A DNA stretch of 64,000 bases from Medicago truncatula (lineage: Eukaryota; Streptophyta; Magnoliopsida; Fabales; Fabaceae): NCBI RefSeq assembly GCF_003473485.1, contig NC_053048.1, positions 41,908,755-41,972,754 of the forward strand, read 5' to 3'. The position numbers and the translations under genes were made by a program. This document shows positions 48,374 through 60,000 of this stretch, piece after piece; within the stretch, counting starts at the first letter, position 1, and every line of letters starts with the position of its first letter. The notes beneath the pieces were generated by a model that had not been told where the DNA came from, ran no database searches, and worked only from the letters and a program-made list of their open reading frames with translations.

Positions 48374-51300
48374 CTACAAAATTATAAGCTGGCATTGTTC
48401 ATTTACTTCATCTTTAAGCATCTCGTGAATAACATTCTCTCCAAACCAACGACAACCACCATCACCACAGAAACTAGTGTCTTTACGACGATCATTTGGG
48501 TCTCTGGTCCATCTACCAGCTCCAATATACGCTTTGTCACGAGAACTGAAAGTCATTTTTCTAAGTGAATTTGCACTCTTCAATAAGTGACTAGCTAACT
48601 CAATAACATTTATAGAGCCAACACAACCACGAAATTCAACATATTTCAAATCGTTATGAGAAAACCCTGTATATTCTCTTTTTTGCCTCTTAAATTCATC
48701 TATATGTGAATGTTCCGGATGCATATTTCTAATCTGAAAATTAAAAAATAACGATCATAATATTACATATATGAAAATTTTACAATTTCATTATGCATTG
48801 TATAACAATGTTACTATTTTGCTATATATTTATGACATTCAAATGTAACAAACTCAACAAACCATATTTATCTATTTCAACGACAACAATAATATAACAA
48901 ATGTAACCAAAAATCTTATCTTTTTTAATTACAACAACAATATAACATTATTATAGAAATATTTATTTAAGGGTATAACTGGAATAACAAAAAAAAGTCA
49001 ACCCAAAATCCCCTATTTTCTTTATATATATATAGTATAGATTAATAAATTCTAAATATTTAAATATTAAATTAAGTTTATTATGAATTAAGAATGTCCT
49101 TTCATTTTACATTTAACAAAACACTTCAATTAACTTATAACTATAAGTCACAACCATCATAAATTAACCGCTAGCTTATTATCCACTATATTTTTACCAT
49201 CAGAGTCTTAATTTAATTTTTCGAAAGAATAATTATTTTGAAATTAATCATACAGATTTCAATAAGTTGTAATATATTCCCACCTATGTTACACAATACA
49301 CATTCAAAACTTGTACAATTCAAATACACATTCAAGAATTATACTTCACTTTATAACTCAAAAAGTGAAAGTACAAATCTATTTTACTTCTTTGCGATTA
49401 ACGATACAGGAGTTACTAATTGAGTTAAATTTTATATTCTTATTTTAGTGTACACAAAAAGAAAAAAATTGGTGAAGTAGTCTAATGACTGAATTATGCT
49501 TACCAAAAAATTACAATACATGTCTCTTCAAACTGAATCATGCTTACCACACTATAAATTAAACAATTAATTTAAGAAAGTAAATAAAAAGATTACAATA
49601 TTCATTTATTAAGTTATCAATCAAGATCATTATAAATCATCTGATGTGAATCTATTTGCAAAACTGTCTATTATTTTCTAATATAAAATTAGATTTTAGT
49701 TTAAAAATTTATTGATATAGGCAAAATTGCAGACAAAATAAAATAAGGTTCTAATTTATAAATTTCTTGATACATGCAGACAAACACATTTTAAATTAAG
49801 AAAATAAACTTCTAGTTCCATTCATATGTTAAAAAAAAGTGAACAACCAAAAAAATAGAGTTTGAATAACTTACTCTTAGAGAAAGTTTTTGGAGATGCT
49901 GAGAAGCTATTGCAATATCTAAAATCTAAAAATAGTCCTTACTAGAATCACATGTTCCCTCAATAAGTAACTCCAATTGTCTGAGATTTTGAAATCGAAC
50001 CAAGACCTTCGTTATTTCCTTTATCTGTGTACAATAGTAATATTTAAAGTGAATTAAAAACAACTACCGATCAAATTAATTAAAAGAAGAGCAATGATAT
50101 TTGAACAACTATTTGGTACAACCTTTTTGACAATCTTCATTTTCTCTCTTCTCATTGGTAAAAAAAAAATGGATAGAGAAAGAGAAAGAGAGAATAAGAA
50201 TATAGAGTTGTGTTATCTGAACATCCATTTATATGACAACTTTTGAAACAACCAAAATTTTATAAAGAAAATGAGACATTGACACAAAAATCAAAGCAAT
50301 AGAAAGAGAAAGTAAAAATAGAATGTGACTATGAAAGAGAAAGTTGTTACATAGTTGTCAAAAAATGGTTGTTCAAATATCATTTCACAAGAATATAACG
50401 TGAGTATGTGAATATGAAAGAGAAATTTGTTTAAAAGTTCTCAACAAATATCATTTCTCTTACAAGAAACCTAGGGACCAAACGCTATCCGAGATTTGCA
50501 ACCTATATACAAACAATAAACACTGGTTTTGGGCGACTCACCTGTGAAGTGAGTATGATCATAGATAAATTCTCAATATGTGATAATCTTGCAATCGGAT
50601 CAAGGAGGTGCGGTGTTTTCCTTCCCTGAGCTGCATCCCAGAAAACCTTCAATAACTTATGAGCCGTAATAGAAATTATCCTCGTGGTGTGAGCACTATA
50701 TTCAAAGGATGAGAGATTCAATGCATCAATAGCTATCTCAGAAGGAGAGTCATCCGCCCAACCACAGTCAATTATTTTCAAATGACGCAACTTTGGACTG
50801 GTAATTTCTATTGAACTCATGCGCCTGCAGTTCTTAAAGGTGACATCTTCAAGTTGGAGACATTCGGAAAACAAATAAGGCAGGATGTACATGGATAGAT
50901 TTTCAATTAGTCCATCAAACACAATTGTTGTTACGTTTTTCAATCCAGAAAACCCAACACGTTCAAAAAATTCACTACCTCTAAAGCTAAACTTGGATAA
51001 CATATGAGCTTGAATGTTGACTGGGTGTACTAGAAAACCATCATTACAAGAATATTCGAAGGATGAGAGATTTGATGCAATGATAGTTAGACAAATTGAA
51101 AGGTCAACCTTACAGTTAACAATGTTCAAAGAAAGCAATGTTGAACAGTTTATTATCAGGTCAGAAAGGAATCGACAACCATCAAGGATCAAGTCTACAA
51201 GATGGGTGCAATTGGAGCACAGACTCTGAACCAGTTTCGGCGTCACATTAATTAGATGCAACACAAGAGTTCTCAAATTATTGAATCCAGAGTAGTCCAG

Positions 51301-51840
51301 ATGTTCTGCACTGAGGTAGTTTTGTAGGTGCAGATAAGTGAGAGAATCATTGCCAGATAAGAGAGTAGGGGGAAATATGTATGGCAAAACAAAATCAGAT
51401 GACAAGAGAAGTTCAATTCGTTTGACACCCTTAGCAATTCGTTTGGAGATCAATCTATTAATGGCAACATTAATGGCATCCCCGTGTTCAGAATTTACTA
51501 ATGGAAAATTGACTCGGATTGAACTGATGATGGGACCTTTATAATGGAGCATAAATTGATCCAATCTTGTGGTAAATTCAGATTGAAAGTGAAATATTTG
51601 AAAGAGTGGAAGGATGTTTGGTAAGTCTTGAGTTGTGTTATAGTCAAACATGGTATGAAGATCAAAGTTGAGGTCCGTCCTTAATCCCCATTCGTGAACC
51701 CATCGTTTAGACAATGCACTAGTTTTCACCAAATCCTTCAAAGCTAACTTGGAAAATATATAAGATATAATAGAATCAGGCAACTCACTCTCGAGCTTCG
51801 TTGCAGGCAATTCACTCTTAAACTTTTTACACCTTTTCAT
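48374..51840 (-). pseudogene. F-box/LRR/FBD gene, copy 1, premature stop in exon 2
   Basis: Exons on minus: 51840-50542 (433 codons: F-box [20 protein letters not shown] near residue 20, [10 protein letters not shown], then leucine-rich repeats), 50024-49875 (50 codons) and 48733-48374 (119 codons, FBD-like, ends NEQCQLIIL). Junctions are GT-AG, phase 0. The true start is the ATG at 51840, just inside the acceptor TTGCTTGCAG|TGGGA. In exon 2 codon 33 is TAG (49928-49926), where copy 3 has TGG, so the product would stop at 465 aa and lose the FBD region. Exon 1 is intact, so a truncated SCF adaptor is possible. A MITE (50088-50460) is in intron 1, and a hAT MITE sits in the presumed 5' leader exon. 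Confidence 0.85.
50088..50460. mobile_element. MITE in intron 1 of F-box copy 1
   Basis: The ends AGAGCAATGATATTTG (50088-50103) and the complement of AGAGAAATGATATTTG (50445-50460) are inverted. Copies 2 and 3 lack it: AATTAAAAGAAACATAGG runs straight through there. This gives an empty site. Confidence 0.7.
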
Positions 51841-52046
51841 TCCCACTGCAAGCAATAACGAACACAGTTATTAAAATATAGTAGACCAAAACCCTAAATT
51901 AAAAAAAAAAAAAAAAAAGATGAAAATCGCATGAATTTTACAATGATGATTAAGTATCGCTTGGAGAGTAGAAGAGAGATAAGAGATACTTGAGAAAAGC
52001 AGCTTATTGTACCTGTTTCTGTTTGATGATGGACGACGGCTTGGCC

Positions 52047-52607
52047 TAGGCATGGCAATGGGGCGGGGTGGGGACGGGTTTTACCTTCCCCGTTCCATAC
52101 CCGATTCTCATATACTTACCCGTTACCCTACCCATACCCAACGGGGATGAGAAATCGAATCCCATCCCCGTCCCCGACGGGTTCGGGTATCCCCGCCCCA
52201 TCCTCGTCCCCGCATTGAATAATTTTTTTAATAAAAAATATAAGTTTTTTTTGCATCCCCAAGAGCAATGTTGTAATGCATTATCCAACAATAAGCTCAC
52301 TTTCACATTTGTTAGACAAAATTATTTAGTTGATCCTTTAAATATCAATGGTAGTTTTTATTAACATGACAATTATCAAACAAAATAACATAACATATCA
52401 ACATAAAGTAGTTTTTTTACATTTGGGACGGGTTTGGGTATGGGTTCGGGTTGGGTACCTATATACCCGTTACCCGTCCCATACCCGTGTTTTAAGATCG
52501 GGGAAAACCCATACCCATACCCAAACCCAGTCAAAACGGGGAAAACCCGTCTAATTGGGTTTGGTTCGGGCGGGTAACCACGGGTATGGGTTTTGTTGCC
52601 ATGCCTA
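52047..52607. mobile_element. hAT-type MITE (561 bp) with CCCGTACCC-rich ends
   Basis: It begins TAGGCATGGCAA and ends TTGCCATGCCTA, a perfect 12-bp inverted repeat, and is flanked by perfect 8-bp duplications GCTTGGCC (52039-52046 and 52608-52615). The interior repeats GGGTATGGGTTC-type motifs. The equivalent place in the duplicated block (about 63490) has no insertion. Open frames inside are low-complexity by-products. Confidence 0.9.
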
Positions 52608-52615
52608 GCTTGGCC

Positions 52616-55150
52616 TGGTTTGGATGAAAACAATATTACCGTGACTCTGATGATGGGGATTTATAGATTTATTTATAGTCGCCACAATTATCTATTATTT
52701 TTGCCTAGATTTAACTAATTTCTTTGCTTAATTTTACTATATTAATCTCTTATTTAATTAACCCTATTGAATTTACTCATCAAAATGTTAATTGTTATGA
52801 AAATCAAAATAAATCAATCGCTCCTAATTTTTCTAAACAAATCCTCATATTCTTATCCATAACAAAAAAAAAAACAGCAGATCACTTCTATTATTTTCTT
52901 TTATTAAAAAACAAAACAAAATCATTTTCAAAATAAATATCAAGAATCGCTCCTTTTTTTTAAAAACTATTAATCCAATCGTTGCTTAACAAATTATCCT
53001 ATTTTCCTACCTCATCTGATACGAATTTAAATAATATGAATTTAAACACAATACAATTATTTTGTTGATCATTCAAATCATCATCTGCTTAGTTAGCATA
53101 CCTTTTTTTTTCTTTGATTCTTTACTAGCTACTTGGTTATGCTTTATATATCAACTTGAGCTACTCAATACCGTAAATTATATTCCCTATTCCCTTATAT
53201 GTTTTCGTCCATCTAACTAATTCATTTCATACTTCTAATTCTATTTTAAAAAACATGGTGTCGGCAGAAACATTGAAACTCTTTTGTCGTATCACTGCCT
53301 AACTGGTAAACGTTTGAACACATATTCATTTAATGTAATTATTTTTTTGTTGCGGTTTATACGTAACAGAAATTTAATTTCACTTTCATTCTTTGATAGG
53401 TCCTCTGGTGAAAAACTCAGTTTCAGAATATGACAAGGCAATCAACAACCTAAAAGTGAAGTACAGAACATACATCGTCGAGTATGACTTCGAGTGGTTG
53501 ATTGCTTTGATGCAAAATCGCATACTCACTCTCTAACATTGATAAAAAAGAATGAACCCTAATTGTTTGTCAAAGGAATTTCAGAGATATCAATTCTACT
53601 ATATAGTTTTTGCTATATTATATGTCAACAATATAAATGTTTAAAATAGTGTTGTTTTTTACTTCAATCTATATATCAGTTTGAAAATAAATAGTGGTGT
53701 TTTTTGTTATCTGCCTATAAAAAATAGTTGTGCAAGGACATTGAAAATACCAACAATTTTGCATATTTCATTGGAATGTATTGTGCTCTCAAGTTTTTTA
53801 GTAACCGAGTTTCTGTCATATTGTTTTGCTGGTGATAAAATGAATTTGCATTGTGCATCTGCACTACATGGGTGTTAATATAAATAAATATTGTAGATTT
53901 TGTTGCATGTTAATAAGTGTAGGTTGTGTGGTTGTTTCTCACTTTTGTGTGTTGTCTTTAATCTCTATACCTTTTAGTGTGGTGTCTTGATCTGTTTAAA
54001 TATAAAAGGCACATCCGTCAACAATATTGTTCATAAGCCACATATTTTCCTAATCATGAATATTGGTTCTGACCTGTTTGTGAGTTTGTCTTCAGTGTTC
54101 TTTTTTTTTTTAATTACGGTAGGTCTTGCCTAAAACAGTGTGATAAATATTTAATGACGGAATTTAAAAAACTATAATAAATAGATATCTCAATTTCAAT
54201 TCCAATTACGATTTGCTTGCTGCTTGTTGTTGATTGTGTTCAATTAACATTGTTACGTGCTTGCCTGGCTGGGGCTATTCTTGTTTTATTATCATTTCAT
54301 TTGATTTGATGCTTGCCGTAGCTATTATTTACCTTTAACTTATCCGGTTTTTTATACAGGCTGTCTACTCCGTTCGGTGAATTCCGTGGCTGCTCTCCAA
54401 AGTTAGAGATTCCATCATACAAAGAACCGGTGGCCTCTTGAATTGCATGGATTTTAGAATGTATATTTAGGGTTAATGTAAATTTATGATGTATATTTAT
54501 TTTTTCGCAGACTTTAGAATGTATCATAGGTTTTAATGTAATAGTTGTAGATGTGTGTGCGCTTTACTTTTCATGCTTTGTAGTTTAGGTCAAATGTCCT
54601 TGTGGTGGTCCAACGCCACCATAAAGTACCTACGCTTTACTTTTCTGCTCCGTTAGTTTATATTTTATTTCAATCATTTATAAAAAACAACAAAAACATG
54701 CAAATAGTTCAATAATCACAAAAATATTTTCATAAACAAACCTTGATTCTAGATCGTCTTTTTATTTTATTTATTTTCTTAAATCAAACATTAATCAATC
54801 TAATTTTATCATGAGTCTATTTTCTTTAATATTAAAAAACACAAACAAATACTCGTTTGCCACTTTGGCTTCTTTCCTTTTAAAACTTTTTTCAAAACTA
54901 ATAAAAATCACAAAACCAATCAAACGTCAATTTTTAGCACAAAAAGTAAATGAAACCAAGAGGTTCCCGTAGAGTACTACGGACATAAAGGGTGTTAATA
55001 CCTTCCCTATATGTAACCAATTCCCGAACCCTAAATCTTTTCAAAATGGGGTAGCTTTGAACTTTTTTCCCCTTTTTCTTAAAATTAAATGTTTAGTCGT
55101 GAAATAATTAGTGAATCAAAAGCTAATCAAATAGCTTTGATCTCCAAAAA
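52616..55150. other. Intergenic region
   Basis: At 53401-53537 a possible exon remnant follows TTTGATAG (reads PLVKNSVSEYDKAINNLKVK and stops after MQNRILTL); I do not recognise it. Around 54958-55030 the block GGTTCCCGTAGAGTACTACG...AATACCTTCCC resembles conserved sequence of plant LTR retrotransposons, but no element boundary is visible. Confidence 0.4.
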
Positions 55151-55415
55151 ATGACGCGACAACATCTAAAAGAGACATGGTAGATAAAAATTCAAAAACA
55201 AATAAAATCATTTGTTTAATTTTGGAGATTGCCGCATGTTCCCTCAATTGTACAAGATGATATGGGCAAAGATTTTGTAATTTCAATCAGAGTTCAAACC
55301 TTATTGGAAATAGTTCAAAAGTATTCATCAATGCAATTTTAAACTTCTAGTTCCATTCATGTTAAAAAAAAAATTTAAACAGCCAAAAAAATAGAGTTTG
55401 AATAACTTACCGTGA

Positions 55416-55731
55416 GAGAAAGTTTTTGAAGATGCTTAGAAGCCATTGCAATATCTAAAATTCAAAAACAGTCCTTACTAGAATCACATGTTCCCTCACT
55501 AAGTAACTCTAATTGTCTAAGATTTTGAAATCGAATCAAGACCTTGGTTAATTCCTCTATCTGTGTACAACTAGTGATCAAATTAATTAAAAGAAACATA
55601 GGCAGTGCTGCAATGTACTATTCCGTTGTCTCACATTTGGGACCAAACGCTATCCGAGATTGGCAACCTATATACAAACAATAAACACGGGTTTTGGGTG
55701 ACTCACCTGTGAAGTGAGTATGATCATAGAT
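55416..55731 (-). pseudogene. F-box/LRR/FBD copy 2, remnant
   Basis: It retains the last seven codons of exon 1 (MIILTSQ, up to 55731), intron 1, and exon 2 (55565-55416, QLELLSEGTCDSSKD). Homology stops sharply at 55731, where unrelated sequence begins, so the F-box and LRR exon is lost. Exon 2 also has a stop (TGA, 55464-55462) at the codon that is TGG in copy 3. No FBD exon is present. Confidence 0.85.
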
Positions 55732-56439
55732 TTTGGTTTTTGAATGGCCTATTAAGGGTGTTTTTCGAAAAATAAAAATTTTACGAGGGTAAAAATCAAA
55801 CCGAAAATTTTATAGGGGCGAAAACCGGAAATGACATATATTACAAGGGTAAAACACTATTAACCCTTTATTTATTTTTTAAAATTGAGTTATTTCCTTC
55901 TATTTTCTTTAAATAAAATAATTTCATTGATTCAAGTTAGAATATAAATTTGATAATATCTAATTATAATTCATAATTTTTTCTTTCTAAAATCCAAAAA
56001 TGTATTACAATAACGGTAAACAAATAGAGGAGATATAAACTTGACCCAGAAAATATACTAAAAGAAGTTTTTATTAATTTCTATTGAATTTTAATAGAGG
56101 TGAATGACACACTATTTATGTAATTTTTATCTACTCTACATATTCATTTGACGAGAGAATATTAAGTTTAAAAACATTTGATAGCCGTTTTATTTTTAAT
56201 CAAAAAATAATTCATCAAAGATACACCAAATTTATTATTTTAAATAAATTTAAAAAAAAAATAAACATTATATATCAAACCCGTGCAACACCAACACGAG
56301 TTCAGATCTGCTCGAGTGCAAATCTGCTCCAGTTTTGCGGTTCCTTTCATTGATGCATGACATGTGGCGAATCAAAAATCAACATTCCACTGTTCCTTCA
56401 TCCTCTGATTTTTCTTCTCCTACCTAGTTCAGACGTTCC
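55732..56439. other. Non-coding stretch
   Basis: Repetitive ACGAGGGTAAAA / TAGGGGCGAAAACC-type motifs at 55760-55870 resemble part of a MITE. The rest is AT-rich. No gene is seen. Confidence 0.4.
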
Positions 56440-56760
56440 CCAGTTCACGCCTCCTCATCATCACCACCGGTTCAATCGGTTCAATCAACACCTTCACTGG
56501 TTCAAACACCAACCGTGTCTCTACCAAAACACTTTCCTTTTCTGTCACCGTCACTGGCACCAACGCCAATTTATGTCCGCCACGCGCCAGCGAGATTTGT
56601 TAAACCGCAATTACACAGCATGCCACTCGATTTCACGAAGCCAAACGACGTCGTTTTGAGCTCAAACACGAAAAACTCCATGGTTCAGCTTCATCGTTTA
56701 TGTCATCTGCTATTACCGTTGATGGAAGCTTTAACGGGAAACATGATCGAATAAGAAAAC
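56440..56760 (+). pseudogene. Gene fragment resembling a group IId WRKY (N-terminal part)
   Basis: The reading contains PLDFTKPNDVVLSS and, one frame further, SSFMSSAITVDGSFNGK. This order resembles the serine-rich region upstream of the WRKY domain in group IId factors (LDFTKP ... SSFMSSAITGDGSVSNGK). A frameshift separates the two pieces and the WRKY domain itself is absent. It is GC-richer than its neighbours and sits exactly at the left border of the large duplication (56781). The assignment rests on memory of the family pattern and is tentative. Confidence 0.4.
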
Positions 56761-57070
56761 TGGAGCATATATGGACTGGATATCACAAGTACCACCTCTT
56801 CCATCGCAAGGAAAACTATAACCGAAACTATTTTATCAAGCATTAGCTTGGAACCGGGCGTAGCTTTCAATGTCTTTCCATAATAAAAAGAGAATGTATA
56901 GCCCAACAATAATTACATGTTTAATATTACAACGAATAAAAATAAAAATAACCGACTGGATAGTTAATATTGTAGTTCATAAATAAAGTAAATTTTATAA
57001 ATAAATAAAGTAAATTTTACAAAGTTTTCATAAATAAATTTATTAACAAAAATAAATAGATAAAATAACA

Positions 57071-60000
57071 CTACAAAATTATAAGCTGGCATTGTTCATT
57101 TACTTCATCTTTAAGCATCTCATGAATAACATTCTCTCCAAACCAACGACAACCCCCAACACCACAGAAAATAGTCCTTCTACGACGATCATTAGCGTCT
57201 CTGGTCCATCTACCAGCTCCAATATAGGCTTTGTCACGAGAACTGAAAATCATTTTATTAAGTGAAGTTGCACTCCTCAATAAGTCATTAGCTAACTCAA
57301 TAACATTTATGGAGCCAACACAACCATGAAATTCCACATGTTTCAAATCGTTATGAGAAAACCCCGTATATTCTCTTTTTTGTCTCTTAAATTCAACTAT
57401 ATGTGAATGTTCCCGATGTAGATTTCTAATCTGAAAATTGAAAAATAACAATCATAGTATTACATATATGAAAATATGTTACAATTTTGCTATATTTCAA
57501 ACGCAACAAACTCAACAAACTATATTTATCTTTTTCAACGACAACAATAATATAACAAATGTAACAAAAATTCTTATCTTTTTTAATTACAACAACAATA
57601 TAACATTATTATAGAATTATTTGTTTAAGGGTATAACCGGTATAACAAAAAAGTCATTCCAAAATCTCCTATTTTTTTATATATATAGTATAGATTAATA
57701 ATAAATTCTAAATATTTAAATATTAATTTAACTTTATTATGAATTAAGAATGTCCTTTCATTTTACATTTAACAAAACACTTGAATTAGCTTATCAGTTA
57801 CAAGTCATGAACCACCGATATTTAGCTATAAGCTATTAGTCGTCAGCCATCATAAGTTAACTGCTAGCTTATCAGCTATCAACAATTTTTACCATTAGTC
57901 TTAATTTAGTTTTGGCTTAATTGCACTTTTCCCCCTATCTTTTGCTAATTGTGGGGTTTTGCACCCACTATTTTTTTTTTGCACCCCATCTTTTGACAAT
58001 TGTGTTTGTTCAAAATCATCATTAAAAGAGGTGAAAAGGGGCAAAAGAATGAGTGCAAAATCGCTCAAAAAAAAAGAAGAGGGGATGCAAAATCGCACAA
58101 TTAGCTTAAAGATAGGGGGCAAAAGCACAATTGAACACAAAGATGAGGTGCAAAATCAGAAAGGAGGCAAAAAGATGGGGTGCAAAATCGCACAATTAAC
58201 AAAAGATAAGGGGAAAATAAGTTGTAATATTTTTTTGGCTAAACTACAGTTTTGACCCCCTAAGTTTGCCAATGTTGCGATTTTGGTCCCCTAATAAAAA
58301 AAATGAATATTTTGCCCCCTATGTTTTAGCCCCTTTGCAAAAGTGACCTTTTGATCAATTTTGACCGGGTCAACGCGGAGGTGGCACTTCATTAATAGTG
58401 CTGGCATGCCACATGTGTATTTAACCAATTTTTTTAAAATCAAAATGCCACCTGTGTATTTACTTGAATTAAAAAAAAAATAAAAAAATAGAGAAAGGAT
58501 TGGCACGTGAGAATAGCAAGGTAAAAAACACCAATCTTAAAAACCCCCAAATCAAACATTCAACCATTCCTTTTCTTCAATCTTCATCCATTCTTTTCCA
58601 TAACCAAACCTTTTTTTTAATCATCCTTCTTCATTCCTTTCTGAAATTGATTCTTCCTCCTTTCTTCTTGATCGATTTTTTTTTCTTGTTCCACTTGTGA
58701 GTTTCCAGATCGAAAAATGGCAGGTCAGTATTCATCTTCAACTGTTCCAGATCGATTTTTTTTTTTTATTGAAATTGTGTCTGATATTGATATAGCTGAA
58801 TTGGATTTGTGTTGAATTTGTAAAAACTATGTTTATTTTGAAGTAATATGACGATTAGCTGTTCATGATGTTATGGTAGGTGAGAAGCATGTTCCGAAAG
58901 GTACAACTGCTATGGTGAATATGTGGGTTATAACACATGATGAGAAGGTTTGCAATGAGGCAAAAGAGTTTAAAAGCGAGAGAGGTTTATGAATGAGGAA
59001 GTGAGTATAATGGGATCTGATTTGACGTTAGCACATTTGGAGCTGGTAGGAGGGTTTGTCCTGGAAAAGCTATGGATTTGGCTTCTGTTCATCTTTGGCT
59101 TGCTCAGTTACTTCACAACTTCAAATGGGTTCCATGTGATGATTCACCTATTGATTTGGATTAATGTCTTATGCTTTCGCTTGTGTGCAAGGTTGTTGCT
59201 AGGACCTAGGGCTAATGTTAGTGTTTGAATTTGCTTGACTTTCGTAAGAAATTTGGTTATGAATCTTGTGGGGATTTTGTTTGGGATGTGGTTGAAGACT
59301 TGAAGTTGATTTTCTCGGTTTTTATTTTATGATTTTTTGAATTTTTTTTTTTTTGTTCTGAATATTAATGAATTATTTTTTTCATTTTTTCCATTTATTT
59401 AATTTCATAAATGATTATGTGGCAATTTCATTTAATTCTAATTCAATAAATATACACATGGCATGCCACATAGTGGTTGACCCAGTCAAAATTGACCAAA
59501 AGGTCACTTTTGCAAAGGGGCTAAAACATAGGGGGCAAAATATTCATTTTTTTTATTAGGGCGCCAAAATCGCAACATTGACAAACTTAGGGGGTCAAAA
59601 CTGTAGTTTAGCCTATTTTTTTTCGAAAGAATAATTGTGTTGAAATTAATCATACAGATTTCAATAAGTTGTAATATATTCCCACCTATGTTACACAATA
59701 CACATTCAAGACTTATTGAATTCACTTTACAACTCAAAAAGTGAAAATACAAATCTATCCTACTTCTTTGCAACTTCTTTGCAATTAACGCTACAGGAGT
59801 TACTAATTGAGTTAAATTTTATATTCCTGATTTAGTATAACACACTAAAAAATATATATATATATTGGTCAAGTAGCCTTATGACTAGATTATGCTTACC
59901 AAGATGTTACAATACATTGTCTCTTCAAACTGAATTATGCTTACCGAGATATACACGTATAAATTTAACAATTAACAATTAATTTAAGAAAGTAAATAAA

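Noticed and set aside
52046..52633. Several open frames of 85-98 codons on both strands
   Set aside because: They are by-products of GGGTACCC-type simple repeats inside the hAT MITE.
54950..55040. LTR retrotransposon
   Set aside because: Only a short conserved-looking block is present; no LTR pair, primer binding site, polypurine tract or coding domain was found.
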